From Viola odorata (Eukaryota > Streptophyta > Magnoliopsida > Malpighiales > Violaceae): a stretch of DNA of 64,000 nt. Position 1 is the stretch's first letter, and each line of letters begins with the position of its first letter. Below the pieces are notes generated by a model. The model ran no database searches and was not told the DNA's origin. It was given only the letters and a program-made list of their open reading frames with translations. The DNA lies in NCBI GenBank assembly GCA_963691705.1, contig OY829539.1:20878407-20942406 (forward strand). The letters run 5' to 3'. Shown piece by piece: positions 35,282-46,373 of this stretch. The translations under genes were made by a program, and so were the position numbers.

Positions 35282-36271
35282 TAGGGGTGTCAACTCATAC
35301 CCAATTATACACTCATACCCAATTAATTAAACGGGTATGAGTATTAAATAGGTTAGTTAAATTTTTAAATAGGTATAAAGGGGTGTCAAATATACCTATT
35401 TAAACTAAAATATATGGGTTTAATTGGGTTTGGGTATGGGTACCCATTGGATATCCAATTAAACCTATCCCAACCCTACGCTTCTCTTTCTCTTCTCTCT
35501 CTCATCTTTTTTATTTTTTATTTTTAAACAAATTCAATTTTCTTACTCTATATAATGAACAAAATAAATTAAAAACTATAACAACGTAATCTCTATTTCA
35601 AGATGAGCAATTCTATATCCACTTTGATTATTTTATTTAATTTTTTAAAAATGGGTTTTTTATACTTTCCATGAGATAAAATCATAACTACAGACCATTC
35701 AATATAATATTTATATTAATATTTTATTAAAATAAAGTCAGGTTTCTTAAGCCGAAAGTGGAATATTGTCACCATAAACAGAAGCACAAGATTTGATCAA
35801 TGACCAATTTATAAAAAAAAAACAGATTTTTTAGCTACATAATTAATTATTAAAATATTTTAACTGTTCTCATTAGATAAAATCAATTATATATTTCAAA
35901 TTTTAATTATCATTATAATCGTCGAGTCTGAAAAAAGATTTTAATTCTCACCGGGTATATAAAAAAAAGAAAAGAAAGTAACATTCAACCTTATTATTTA
36001 ATTGATTGGATTGGGGTCAAAAATAAAATTAATAAATTAAAAGTTTATATTTAAAGAGATGCTACAAATTTTTATTTAAGAATGAAAAATTTCGTAGGAT
36101 GTAAAATTTACACAAACTCAATTAGCATATATATAAAACTCAATTAACATTGTTCTAATAGGGGAATTTCAAATTTTTGTACATATGCATGCAATGTTAT
36201 GTTAATAATATTAATTAATTCTTTTAAATAATCAATAAAACCAAAAGTTGCAAAAGTGAAATACTACTAAC

Positions 36272-36778
36272 CAGAGGTGTCAATCCGGGTCCGCCGGCCC
36301 GGACCCGAACAGACCCCGAAAATCTAGGTCTGGACCCGACCGGTCCCGTATAAAAACGGGACCAATTTCTGGTCCCGGTCCCGGCCCGGCTAAATCGTCC
36401 GGGTTCTAGACCAGACCCGGACCCCATTTTTTTTTTTTTTTTGTTAAATACATTTTTTTTTCTGTTTTCTTTTCTTTTTTTTATAAATTAATTAATTTGT
36501 TAAATATATAATTTTTATTGATACCATTTAAAGAAAAGAAGTGGATTAATCCAGGTTAGCATTGCTACAGTAGCGCATGGATGCAAAATTAGGTTAGCAA
36601 TTTAAAAAAAAAAAAAAAAGGTTAGCAAAATCCGAGTCTGGCCCGGATAGACCCGGGATTTCCTGGGTCGGGACCAGACCCGGTCTGACTCAAAACGGGA
36701 CCAAATATTGGTCCCGGACCCGGCATAAATTGCCGGGTCTACGGGTCTACGGGTCCCGGACCCGTTTTGACACCTCTA
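36272..36778. mobile_element. hAT MITE nested in the larger hAT, TSD CTACTAAC
   Basis: Left TIR CAGAGGTGTCAA and right TIR TTGACACCTCTA are flanked by CTACTAAC at 36264-36271 and 36779-36786. It is 507 bp with GC-rich CCCGGACCCG subterminal repeats and no coding frame. Confidence 0.92.
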
Positions 36779-36894
36779 CTACTAACTGTTAGGTCGATAG
36801 TGCAAATGCATTAAAAGATGAACAACGAACATATAATTTTGGGTAAAAAAAAATGAACATATAATTTCACATAAAATAATATTTTACTATTACT

Positions 36895-37185
36895 AAATGG
36901 TTAAACCCGAGTCTAAATGGTCAAACCCAACCTTAAATAGTCAAACCCGAACCTAAACGATAAAACCTGAGCCTAAATGGTCCAACCCGAGACTAGACGA
37001 TAAAATTCGAGCCTAAATGGTCAAATTCGAGCCTAAATGGTCAAACCAGAGCCTAAATGGTCAAACCCGAACCTAAACGATAAAACCCGAGCCTAAACGG
37101 TCAAACCCGAGCTTAAATGATCAAACCCGAGCCTAAATTGTCAAACCCGAGCCTAAATGGTAAACCCGAGCCTAAACGATAAGAT
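36895..37185. repeat. About 14-copy, 20-bp tandem array inside the hAT element
   Basis: The unit TCAAACCCGAGCCTAAATGG carries alternating variants (AACGA, ATTCG). It may supply transposase-binding or subterminal repeats; that role is inferred. Confidence 0.9.
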
Positions 37186-37949
37186 CATCGTACACAGTCA
37201 AAATCGAGTCACATAGTCAAATTTTTTTCAAAATCTACATTTTTTTGGTCAAACATAGTATTTTTAATCTTACTTAATAAAAAATTATATTTATTGAGTG
37301 AGTATAAATTAGATTGGTGTAAATGGGTATAAATGGGTGGGTATGATTTAAATGGGTATAAATGAGTATTGGTGCCCATTTAAAAAATTACATGGGTAAT
37401 AAATGGGTATGATACCCATACCCACCCATTTGCCACCCCTAATTATAATACACAAGTGTCTAGTTACAATTCTACTCTATTTGACACTATTTCTTTCTAT
37501 TAGAAAAAAAGGGAATTATCAATTTATCTTTATTTCTTTATCATTTCTTCTTTTTATTATTATTATATAATTTTAAAATATGTCAATTTTACTATTTTAA
37601 TCATTCTTCGTTCATTATAATAGTGACTATATACTTTTTGTTACTTTTAATCACTCTTGGTATTCTCTTTGCCTCTTTTGAGGAGGAGTTAATCCCACTT
37701 GAATATTAACAATATCCTAAATTAAAAATTTCTTTTGATACTATTCTACACTATTTACTATTTAGCACTATTTATTTCTACAAAAGAAGAAAAATTACCA
37801 ATTTACTCCTATTTCTTTATATTACTATTTATTTCTACTGAAGAAGAAAAATTAACACAAATCCTTATTTCAATTCCGCCACTATCAATTTTTCTCACTC
37901 TACTTTTTCGACTCTGCATAATTAGAGTTTTTCTTTCCAATCTGAATCA

Positions 37950-38560
37950 ATGGAGAGCGTCGATTATTAGGAGGATTCATAGTACGACAACTTGATGAAA
38001 TTTGATGATTCTATGAACATGTTCGTGAAGCATTCAATTGGAGTTTCTGAGATGGCAGAAGATGTGGGTGTGGTGGGTTCTACAGCGGATCAAGGATGTG
38101 ATATGAATTTGATTGTGGAAGATACGTTCGACAAGGAAGATGACGTTGTGTTTGAAGAAGGCCCATATGCGTCCAACGGTGAGGATGTGTTGGGTTTGAT
38201 TTTTCCTGAAACATATGAAGTTTTTTGTTGTGTGGCTAGTGAAAGAGATGGGTTTATTTCTGCATAAGGATAAAGCAGTTAAAGAGAAGGTGGGGACTCT
38301 AGATTTTCAAGCTGGGGTAAAAGAATCAAGAGAAGAATGTGATACTGCTCTAAAGCTTCCTCTTATATCTGATTTAAATCAACCCAATAGATGAAATTTT
38401 GCTTGCAATAAAATTCAAGGGGGGTAGAGGTTTTGATCTAAATAAGTTACCAATTGCATGTATGTATTACTTCGATGATCCATCTAGAGAAGAGAACTTC
38501 ATTGAGATGTTGCGTCTCCTTCTCCCTAGATTCCACTGATGATTCTGGATTTGATTTAGT
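37950..38560 (+). pseudogene. Unrecognised gene remnant
   Basis: An acidic reading frame beginning at the ATG near 37950 is interrupted by two early TAGs, then runs open at 37992-38267 (contains NLIVEDTFDKEDDVVFEEGP). Recognisably gene-like codon use continues with breaks to about 38560 (for example LKLPLISDLNQPNR). I cannot assign a family. It could be a decayed host gene or an ORF of the repeat family around 39.8 kb. Confidence 0.3.
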
Positions 38561-39079
38561 TGTTGTGTGTGTTGAATATGTAGATTCCTATTTGCTTTTT
38601 GTAATTAGGTAGAATACTTTTGGAGTTCGTGTGGCAGGGATTTACAATCCATATAGTTTAGTCCATGAAATGCTCTTGTTTTAGTTTAGGACCATGATTT
38701 GCAATACAGTCCAACTTTGTAACTCAAAAAGTATATTAGTTATGGAATCAATGAATTGAAATATATGATTTGTTGTTGGATAATTTGCAAATTATATTGC
38801 TATTTACATTTTTGGGATTGGTTGATGTTGAATGGTATGTTTGGATGTCATTTATTTATGGGTTTGATTACCAAGACCTGGAACTGGAATTGACATATTT
38901 GAAAAAAGCAGAATGCCTTGAGCCAGTTGCCAGATTATGAATTTTGTAAACCTGTATGAAATTGTGTGTGGAGAATTTTGAAAGCTTGATTCTTTTGCCA
39001 TTAAACTGAACGATAGAAACTGGATTTGAGTTGTGCAATATTAACAAGTTTTAGGATTGTGCCGACAATTGGAACAAAA

Positions 39080-39320
39080 GAATCTGAAATTGAACTGTTC
39101 TGACTTAACATTTTTTCATCTTTAACCACCAAAATTAAAATATTAAAAGAAGCTGAAATTTGAAACCAGTAGATTTAACATGTTTTGATCTTTGGCTTCC
39201 AAAATTAAAACTTTAATAGAAGTTGGAATTGAAATGTGCAGATTTAACATATTTTTATCTTTGGCTACCAAAATTAAAACATAAACATAAGCTGGCATTT
39301 GAAAGCAGCAGGTTTAACAT
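39080..39320. repeat. Three-unit tandem repeat, about 65 bp
   Basis: Units of GATTTAACATGTTTTGATCT followed by TTGGCTTCCAAAATTAAAAC, diverged, repeat near 39105, 39175 and 39240. Confidence 0.7.
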
Positions 39321-39449
39321 GAAAGTAGAAACAGAAACAAATATGAAAGGAATAAATTTTAGTCATTGTCATAACATAACTTAATAATACTAGAACAAAG
39401 ACAGATTAAAACAAAGACATCAAAGGGTCATTAAAAAAGAACACAATAT

Positions 39450-39821
39450 CTAATTAGTGTTGGGAATGACAGGCACAACATTCTCAAACCCATTAATCGT
39501 ATCAGTTGAAGACCCAACGGTCCTAAGTTCCAACTGGAGCAGAGCTCTCTTGTGCTCCATGTGAGCAATGGTTGTAGCTAGGTGGGTGAGGCAGACACCT
39601 ATGACATTAACTACTTCAACAACCTCATCCCTCTCTTCTTCAACATATATCCCTGCTTTCTTCAATCTTAAATTGATAGTTGTCCTCGCCAGTCGTTGGA
39701 TGTCATACAGAGTCTGTAGGATTTTGTGCTCAAGCATAGATTGATCATCATGGAGATAGGCACTAACATCACCAACAAATTGGAGGATAGCTTTCTTCTC
39801 AGATGGGTTCATTGTGTGCAC
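39450..39821 (-). CDS. Hypothetical 123-aa protein
   Basis: An open minus frame begins MHTMNPSEKKAILQFVGDV. It is helical and Leu-rich, with charged segments (EEERDEVVEVV) and LTHLATTIAHMEHKRALLQL. There is no known domain. The sequence just upstream on minus (39822-40320) resembles 28725-29300, so this may be an ORF of a repeat family or an exon of a decayed gene. It has a weak, possibly chance resemblance to the small antisense ORF at 44517-44900 (LATTTAHLDVVASMLQQQ). Confidence 0.35.
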   Translation of the reverse strand: MHTMNPSEKKAILQFVGDVSAYLHDDQSMLEHKILQTLYDIQRLARTTINLRLKKAGIYVEEERDEVVEVVNVIGVCLTHLATTIAHMEHKRALLQLELRTVGSSTDTINGFENVVPVIPNTN

Positions 39822-40321
39822 ACTACAAACAAATTAAGCAAACAATTATAGGTATTGGGAAGATATGAAGAAGAGAAGTGAGAGACTGGAGTTTATGTAA
39901 GGGTTGTGCACAGAGGTGATCAAGATTTATAGGGATTTTGATCAATTTGGATTTAATATAAGACCTACAACTACAGGACTCTACATAAAGCAGTATCTTT
40001 TTGAAATGTGCTGCAATTGGGAAGGTGAAAGGTTGACTAGAAATCAAGCAGAATCTAGACCTGAAAAAATACAAACATACTGCAGTATGGATTGACCTCA
40101 GGTAAGGACACAAACATTGGAAATGCACAACTAATCTGAAAAGCAACATGGAAAATGCATAAAGTAAACAACAACTTACTTGTGACAAAATTTCAATACA
40201 GCTTTATCAAGCTCTTCCCTAGCAAACAAAACCCTTAATCACTATTGCACAAGCCCTAAAGGCAGGCAATTTCATTTACACAACAATCACTATTTCTCTA
40301 GCTATTATATGTCATGACAAC

Positions 40322-40472
40322 ACACAAGCAATTTCATTGCACAACAATCAATATTGCACAAAGCCTAAACAAAGAAAGAGATGTGATCAAATATTACAAC
40401 AAATCCATTTATGGATTACTGCAACCATATAAAGAATGGATTTATTCATTATCCAAATTACACTAACAAAGA
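40322..40472. repeat. Flank of element C, copy 1 of direct repeat
   Basis: ACACAAGCAATTTCATTGCA to the LTR start. It recurs with few substitutions at 43392-43541, again directly before the same LTR. Confidence 0.92.
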
Positions 40473-42022
40473 TGATAGCACGTTTCATGGTCTCGGTTTT
40501 ACCCTCTTTTCTAGCCCTTTCGGGGGCTTGATGTTGCTATTTGACCCTTATTCCAATCTTATTTGCAGATTAGCATCAAAAGAGGGAAAAGATCATAAAG
40601 GAGCAATTTTGGAGGGATTATGAGGATTTCCAGTTTCAAGGCCTAGAAGAAAGAACGTTGTCAAGACCTCGACGCGAACCAGACCAGTGTGCTGTTTCAA
40701 GGCCTCGGTAGTTCTGCATCTCCAGCCAAAGAGAAGCATCTTCACAGATCCGCATGGGATTCCATGCGCTTCCAGAAGGCATCAGGCATGTCAGGAATCC
40801 CAGAATATTCCCTTTGCAAGGACATGTGCTGTCACGCCCTTATTGCTCTTAGCTATTTTTTTTGTCTCCTAGCTAGTATTAGGCTATATAAGCATAGTGC
40901 TAGGGTTTTTGTGAGGACGGCTGTTGTCCAAGGATATTCTCTTACATTAATTTCAGCACTTGTTTTCTGGGGATCTTCTCCTCTTGTCATCAAGAACAGC
41001 CTTTGTCTCAAGTTTTCCTCTTCGATTATTAATTAATCTACCGGTTTCCTCTACTCCCTTTTTACTTTCTTTGTTATCGCATGATTATATATATCTACTG
41101 TTTATATTATAGTATGAGTAGCTAAGTACCCCTTTCTTAGTAAAGGGTGTTTCAAGGGTTGTAGGGTTCGGCTAAGAGGTCTAATGCATGCTTAATACAT
41201 TCTCTCGTAACACATGACTGTTTACCGTTTTAGTTCCATGCTTGTCTAGAAATGTTAAGAGTCTGATCACCTGTTAGTATTTCTGCATGAGTAAATGTCA
41301 TATCCAGGGTTATACCTGACGCGAAGCCCTGGAATAGTAGAAGACACCTAGTAGAGGTAGCGCGAAAGACCTCTGTCTAGGGGTGAACAGTTATCTAGGG
41401 TATGGGATACGGGTCTAACAAGCCGAGCTATCACGCCCTAGATCTGTCTTACCTCCCCTTCATGGCCGTTCTGAGTTTGGCCTCCCCGCATTCGTGCCTG
41501 GGAGGATGGCGGAGAGTCAAGGTCACCTCGTATGTGGAAACGGAGGGTGACTTTTATCTAAGAAGGTAAGCAGGGGATGCGGTGTGGAAACGCGGTCCCT
41601 ATAGCAGGTCTGTACCTGAGTTTAGAATATCTCTGTGCCAATGACTAGCTAACCTAGAAATCAACCCAAAGAAACATCTTTTGCTAAGATCTCTCCTTAT
41701 TTGATTAGTATCGCTTTTATTACTTTTCTAGCCCTCGATTTGTTTATAGTTCTTGCCCTGAATTGCATTTTACTTTCATGACCTAGATCATTACTTTACA
41801 ATTCTGTTTTGTTAGCTTCCATACTCTGCGTTGGTTAATTCGTTAATCAACATAAACCCCCCCAGTGTTACTTTGGTTCGATCTGTTGCATATTACCTTG
41901 TCATACATCTTCATTAGCAAATTATCCCTTCAATCTCTGCGGTTCGACCCTGTCTTGCCCTATACACATTAATTTGTGCATCTAGGCACCAGGAAAATAT
42001 TAGTATATTTGAGTGACAATCA
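40473..42022 (+). mobile_element. 5' LTR of element C1 (Athila-like), 1550 bp
   Basis: It starts TGATAGCACGTTTCATGG and ends TGAGTGACAATCA, followed by a PBS. TATA-type GCTATATAAGC is at 40883-40893. The split C2 LTR (43542-43763 plus 58976-60307) is the near-identical partner. Confidence 0.9.
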
Positions 42023-43391
42023 AATTTTGGCGTTGTTGCCTGGGATTGAACGGTACTAATTTTGTTTTTTGTTTTCCTTGTATGACCAGGAGATCTACCC
42101 CCGATCTACTTCCTCTAGACCTAGAGTTGACCAAGGCGGAAAAAGGACTTCGTAGGCAAGCCCAATGAGCATCTGCTCATCGTAGAGTGATCCCCCATCC
42201 TGCCCTTGACGGATCCCCTTCCAATCTGGCTGACCAGGAACACCAACTTTTCGTAGACCTAACCTTCCTTCATCGTAACCCCGACCACCCCATACCAGAC
42301 CATTTCAATTTTCCAGCAATGGAAGACCTAGCCAAAAATGACAACCATAACGACCGAGAACGTCGTGAAGATCAACCACCACCACCCCCAAATCAACAAA
42401 CCATTGATAATTTCCACGCAACCCCCGATATGGCAAGTAGCTGCATTGACTGGCCGAACGTCCCTCATGATTGGACCCTAAAGTCAGCTGTACTTCATCA
42501 TCTGCCTACTTTTCGAGGGGTAGCCAAGGAAAATGCTCTTCGCCATCTCCAACAGCTTCATTCTATTTGCGAGGCCATGAAACCCGCTAACGTCAGTATT
42601 GAGCAAGCCAAGCTCCGCGCATTCCAGTGGTCTCTCAAAGATGACGCCCTCGACTGGTATTATGACCTTCCAGCACGATCTATCCTTTCTTGGGCAGACA
42701 TGTCAAAAATCTTCACTGAGAAGTACTATCTGACTTCTATCTCCAACACCACGTGTAAGCAACTCGTCTCCATAATTCAGAAGAAAGAGGAGACTCTAGC
42801 CCAGTACTATGATAGGTTCCAGAAGATGCAATCCAGCTGTCCAGCCCACAACCTTACCGAGCACGCCCTTATTTAGTATTTTTGTGAAGGCCTCAAAGCC
42901 CATGATAAGGTGTTGCTCAACACAGCTGCCGGTGGATCTCTCACTGCCCTAACTCCAACAGTCGCTCGAGCAACAATAGAGCTCATGGCCAAGAATACCT
43001 TTGAAGACCTTGCCAACAATCCAGGCCAGGATGTCCAAGTAGCTGCCCTTCAGAACTAGATATCATCCCTTACAGGAATGTTCTAGAATTTCATAACCGG
43101 ATAACCCGCGCCTATCAAAGCCTGCCAGATATGTAATTTTGTGGACCACCCCACTGATGCATGTCCCCATATTCCGGAGGAAATACAAGTGAATGCTACT
43201 GGCCAATTTATTCCAGTCCCTTATGCCCAAAACTACAACCAAGGCTGGAAACAGCAAAATCCAAGGTGGGGTCCGAATAATCAACTTTCGGGACCTAGCC
43301 ACCTACCACACCAAAACCCCTATGGGATTCCCCCTCCTAATATGCCAAATTTCAGACCTCGACCCACATATCACCAGAATCAGTATCAACA
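42023..43391 (+). pseudogene. Truncated Athila-like gag (element C1)
   Basis: The PBS (TGGCGTTGTTGCCTGGGA, about 42028-42045) is a mutated tRNA-Asp type. Gag would start at ATG 42082, but an in-frame TGA lies at 42166-42168. The main open piece is 42187-42876 (retrotransposon gag core with VLHHLPTFRGVAKE and FQWSLKDDALDWYYDLPA), ended by TAG at 42874-42876. More stops follow (ALQN then TAG near 43057), then the zinc knuckle CQICNFVDHPTDACPH at 43121-43170. The frame ends where the duplicated flank is joined (43391/43392). Confidence 0.88.
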
Positions 43392-43541
43392 CACAAGCAA
43401 TTTCATTGCACAACAATCAATATTGCACAAAGCCTACACAAAGAAAGAGATGTGATCAAATATTACAACAAATCCATTTGTGGATTACTGCAACCATATA
43501 AAGAATGGATTTATTCATTATCCAAATTACACCAACAAAGA
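43392..43541. repeat. Flank of element C, copy 2 of direct repeat
   Basis: It is the same as 40322-40472. It follows gag sequence directly, so a roughly 3.07-kb unit (flank, LTR, 5' gag) was duplicated in tandem. Confidence 0.92.
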
Positions 43542-43758
43542 TGATAGCACGTTTCATGGTCTCGGTTTTACCCTATTTTCTAGCCCTTTCGGGGGCTTGA
43601 TGTTGCTATTTGACCCTTATTCCAATCTTATTTGCAGATTAGCATCAAAAGAGGGAAAAGATCGGAAAGGAGCAATTTTGGAGGGATTATGAGGATTTCC
43701 AGTTTCAAGGCCTAGAAGAAAGAACGTTGTCAAGACCTAGACGCGAACCAGACCAGTG

Positions 43759-43763
43759 CGCTG
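43759..43763. repeat. Target site duplication of element D (left)
   Basis: CGCTG, matched at 58971-58975. LTR C1 has the single uninterrupted site near 40688 (GTGTGCTGTTTCAAGG). Confidence 0.93.
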
Positions 43764-44334
43764 TGATAAGATTTCGTCTTCTGCCGAAGGATGTATGGCG
43801 GAACGGCTCCTCTCAGTTCAGTGCTCACGACGGTCCTCGGTACCTGCAATACGCCGGACGGGGTCTCCGGCGGAAACACTCCGATGCTTAAATTAGTATG
43901 TGTACTGAATTTGACAGAGCTTGGGCCAGTCAGATTAAGCTTACTTGCCTCCTTTGAGGGGGAGGTATATATATAGAAGAATTGAGCATTTCCGCATTTG
44001 GGGATAGCTAGGGAGTTATCCCTAACGTAGGGATCGTGGTTCGCCCCTCGGATGATATGTTAACGTGGCGATAGCCATGGGATAAATGCTACCACGATAG
44101 GGTGGCGACTGAGTGGTCCCCCTGACGCGTGGTATTCCTCAGAATGAGACAGCTCCTCGAGCCATCTAGAAGGTTCATTTTGGGGATACTCCTGAGCGTT
44201 GTTTTGCCCTCTTGGCGTCAGCCTCTAGGGGAGGCGGTGTCCCTCTCCCTACCGCGAAGGTGGGAACAATGATCTCTTCTTTCAGTTCAGGGCAATAGAC
44301 GGAAATACCCTTTTCCTTAGGTGGATTGTTATCA
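43764..44334 (-). mobile_element. 3' LTR of element D, 571 bp
   Basis: It matches 58399-58970. TATA-like GGTATATATATAG (about 43965-43977) is nearly symmetric and could act on either strand. The bases next to it (minus ..CAGTTGGGCTTA) are not strongly purine-rich, so the PPT is atypical. CAAGCCCAACTGAAAATGAG recurs at about 45055, a second PPT-region copy. Confidence 0.9.
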
Positions 44335-44516
44335 TAAGCCCAACTGAAAATGAGCCCGAGTGTTTACCAAGGGCTAACGCCCCTTCTCTGTGAGGTATCA
44401 GAGCGTTTCCTTGTCAGAAGGTGGTTTAGATGATTTCTGTCAGGGCTTATAAATTGAAGTTTCTTCTGCGCAAGTTTCCTCGCACTTGCACGTCCCTTTC
44501 TTTTCCATATTTCACC

Positions 44517-44900
44517 ATGGATGAACTGACCCGAAATTTCCTGATCTCCAAAACTTTGACCTTGAAGAACCTTACTGAAGGTGACATCGGCTTCCTGGAG
44601 AGGATGATCACCAAGACCTCGGAGGATGTCCTGGAGTTGCAGGGGATACTTACCCCTATTTTGTCCAAACAGCTGGGGATATCTTTGGAGGACTTCAGTC
44701 CTTTGGAGAGCTTGGCGAAGCTGGCCACTACTACTGCCCACCTTGACGTGGTTGCCTCGATGCTGCAGCAGCAGAAGGACTTGCTAGCCTGCTGCTTGAA
44801 GGGGATGAGGGCCTGCTCCGCTGAGCTGACCTCCGTTGCTGACGCGCTGAGGGATATCCCGGTCGTACCAGGGGAGGATGATGCTGGATCCAATGCCTGA
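44517..44900 (+). CDS. Antisense ORF a of element D (127 aa)
   Basis: ATG in good context (TTCACCATGGATG). The protein starts MDELTRNFLISKTLTLKNLT, is mostly helical and has Leu-rich segments (LESLAKLATTTAHLDVVASM, MLQQQKDLLACCLKG) and an acidic C-terminus. There is no recognised domain. It runs opposite to gag-pol, starting 183 bp from the 3' LTR, whose near-symmetric TATA could serve as its promoter (inference). The frame is intact. Confidence 0.5.
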   Translation: MDELTRNFLISKTLTLKNLTEGDIGFLERMITKTSEDVLELQGILTPILSKQLGISLEDFSPLESLAKLATTTAHLDVVASMLQQQKDLLACCLKGMRACSAELTSVADALRDIPVVPGEDDAGSNA

Positions 44901-45379
44901 CCGCTGCCTTTGTTTCCTCTTGTTGCCTTTCTCTTATGCTTTTATGTATATATCTGAACGCTGAGGCCGCTCAGGCCATGAATTAATGGTTGTTTTTGCT
45001 TTTTCCAGTCTTTTCGTTTATTTCTTGCTGCATTGGCTGAATGTGTTGGTGGCAAGCCCAACTGAAAATGAGCCTTCTTCCGTACATACCCTTTCAGTGG
45101 TTGCGTTCCATGAATGAGCAATGAATGCTTTGACTCAACTGTTTCCAAAGCCGTCGTTCCAGGGGTGAGTGATTGGGTAGTTATTTGGTGTCTTTTGGTT
45201 GCGCATTTAACGAGCAGGTATATTGGTGCCGGATCAACTATTGCGGTTATTTTTCCCAGACATCTTAATTGATTTTTCAGGATCTGTGCGAGGATCGGAG
45301 CGCTTCCTTGGTTATTTAAGGGAAATGCTTTCCCTTTCCCTGTTCATCTTCATCTTTTCCTTCTCTTTGCTTTTTGTAG

Positions 45380-45841
45380 GTCAGAATAACAGATTTTTGC
45401 GGACGTGATTCCTTACCAACGCCTCCGACTTCGCCGGATTCGGATAATCCTCCTCCGACTCCACCGTGGAGACCTACTAAATGTCCTGCTAAATGCCAGG
45501 GTCGCAAGAAACCAGTGAAAGTGAAAAAGCATACCTTTGAGTCCGTCTTTACCGGCTTTGTGCCCCACTATGTGATGCTACCGAAAGGTGATGAAGCGTC
45601 ACCGTCTGCCCCTCCTTCTCCTTCTTTCGAGAATAAGGCTCTTTCTCACGGCACTGATTTGAAGCCAGCAGCTTCTACCGCTGGGGAGAGTTCCCGTGCC
45701 CGCTATGACAAGGCGGTAGCCCATGCGACGGAGCTTGTGCCCAAACCTGTCGAATATTTCTTTTCCTACAATAGTGGATTGCCGTCGTCCCCGAAGGACT
45801 ATGAGTACTGTTATGACATAGATTGGGCTGATGAGGATTAA
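45380..45841 (+). CDS. Antisense ORF b of element D, probable 3' exon
   Basis: Open frame from a strong acceptor (CTTTGCTTTTTGTAG, ending 45379) to the stop at 45839-45841, 153 aa. It is Pro-rich at the N-terminus, then basic (CQGRKKPVKVKKHTFESVF), then an acidic tail ending DYEYCYDIDWADED. No obvious start Met lies in the open part, so a 5' exon upstream (45160-45300) is likely. No family recognised. Confidence 0.4.
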   Translation, partial: VRITDFCGRDSLPTPPTSPDSDNPPPTPPWRPTKCPAKCQGRKKPVKVKKHTFESVFTGFVPHYVMLPKGDEASPSAPPSPSFENKALSHGTDLKPAASTAGESSRARYDKAVAHATELVPKPVEYFFSYNSGLPSSPKDYEYCYDIDWADED

Positions 45842-46073
45842 CGCCTCTGTGTTGTATATGCCTATTGGCATTTTATGAATAAGATGATGTTTTCTGTCTT
45901 TTTCTTTTGTCGTTATTTTCCGTTAGCCTACTGGTCCTTGGTGATAGCCAGCGTAAGCGGTTGGCTTGGCCGAGGCAGTCGCTTCGCAGTTATCTTGACT
46001 GGGTCAACTCTGTCGCCCTTTTGGGGAATCACGCTGAATAACTTCTCTTTTTCTAATTTCTTTAATGTGCTTC

Positions 46074-46126
46074 CACGTGGCCAACCTCTTTTTACACGCG
46101 TCTCCGCGCGATTGGTGGCTTAATTA
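46074..46126 (+). promoter_or_regulatory. Putative promoter of antisense ORF 1
   Basis: CACGTG (G-box, 46074-46079), ATTGG (inverted CCAAT, about 46111) and an AT-rich TTAATTAATG lie 250-300 bp before the ATG at 46374. The set resembles that before antisense ORF 2. Confidence 0.35.
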
Positions 46127-46373
46127 ATGTGGTGGCATTTTAGTCCTTTAAGAGGGGCCATTTTTCTTTTTTCAGAACTTTTGCCCTTGCTTCGAATTTT
46201 TTCTCTTATCTTCCTTCGTCTTCTTCCCCGAATATCTTACCGGCCGTCCGTCGTCGTCCCCCGATTCCTCTGTAACTCTCCCCTTTCAAGGTACCAATTC
46301 AATCCTTCTCAGATTTCCTTTTTGCTGGTTTGTTATGGCTAGAAATAGACCTCGCTAGGTTATCTGGAAACCC

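Larger units (their letters stand above)
35282..37441. mobile_element. Non-autonomous hAT element, 2160 bp, TSD ATTATAAT
   Basis: Termini are TAGGGGTGTCAACTCATACC and, reading inward from the right end, TAGGGGTGGCAAATGGGTGG, flanked by identical 8-bp duplications ATTATAAT at 35274-35281 and 37442-37449. Subterminal GGGTATGAGTA/CCCATACCC motifs occur at both ends. No transposase frame is seen. It contains a nested hAT MITE and a 20-bp tandem array. Confidence 0.88.

Noticed and set aside
37992..38267. Intact 91-aa gene
   Set aside because: The frame is preceded by in-frame stops after a likely original start, and similar broken coding sequence follows, so it is treated as a remnant.
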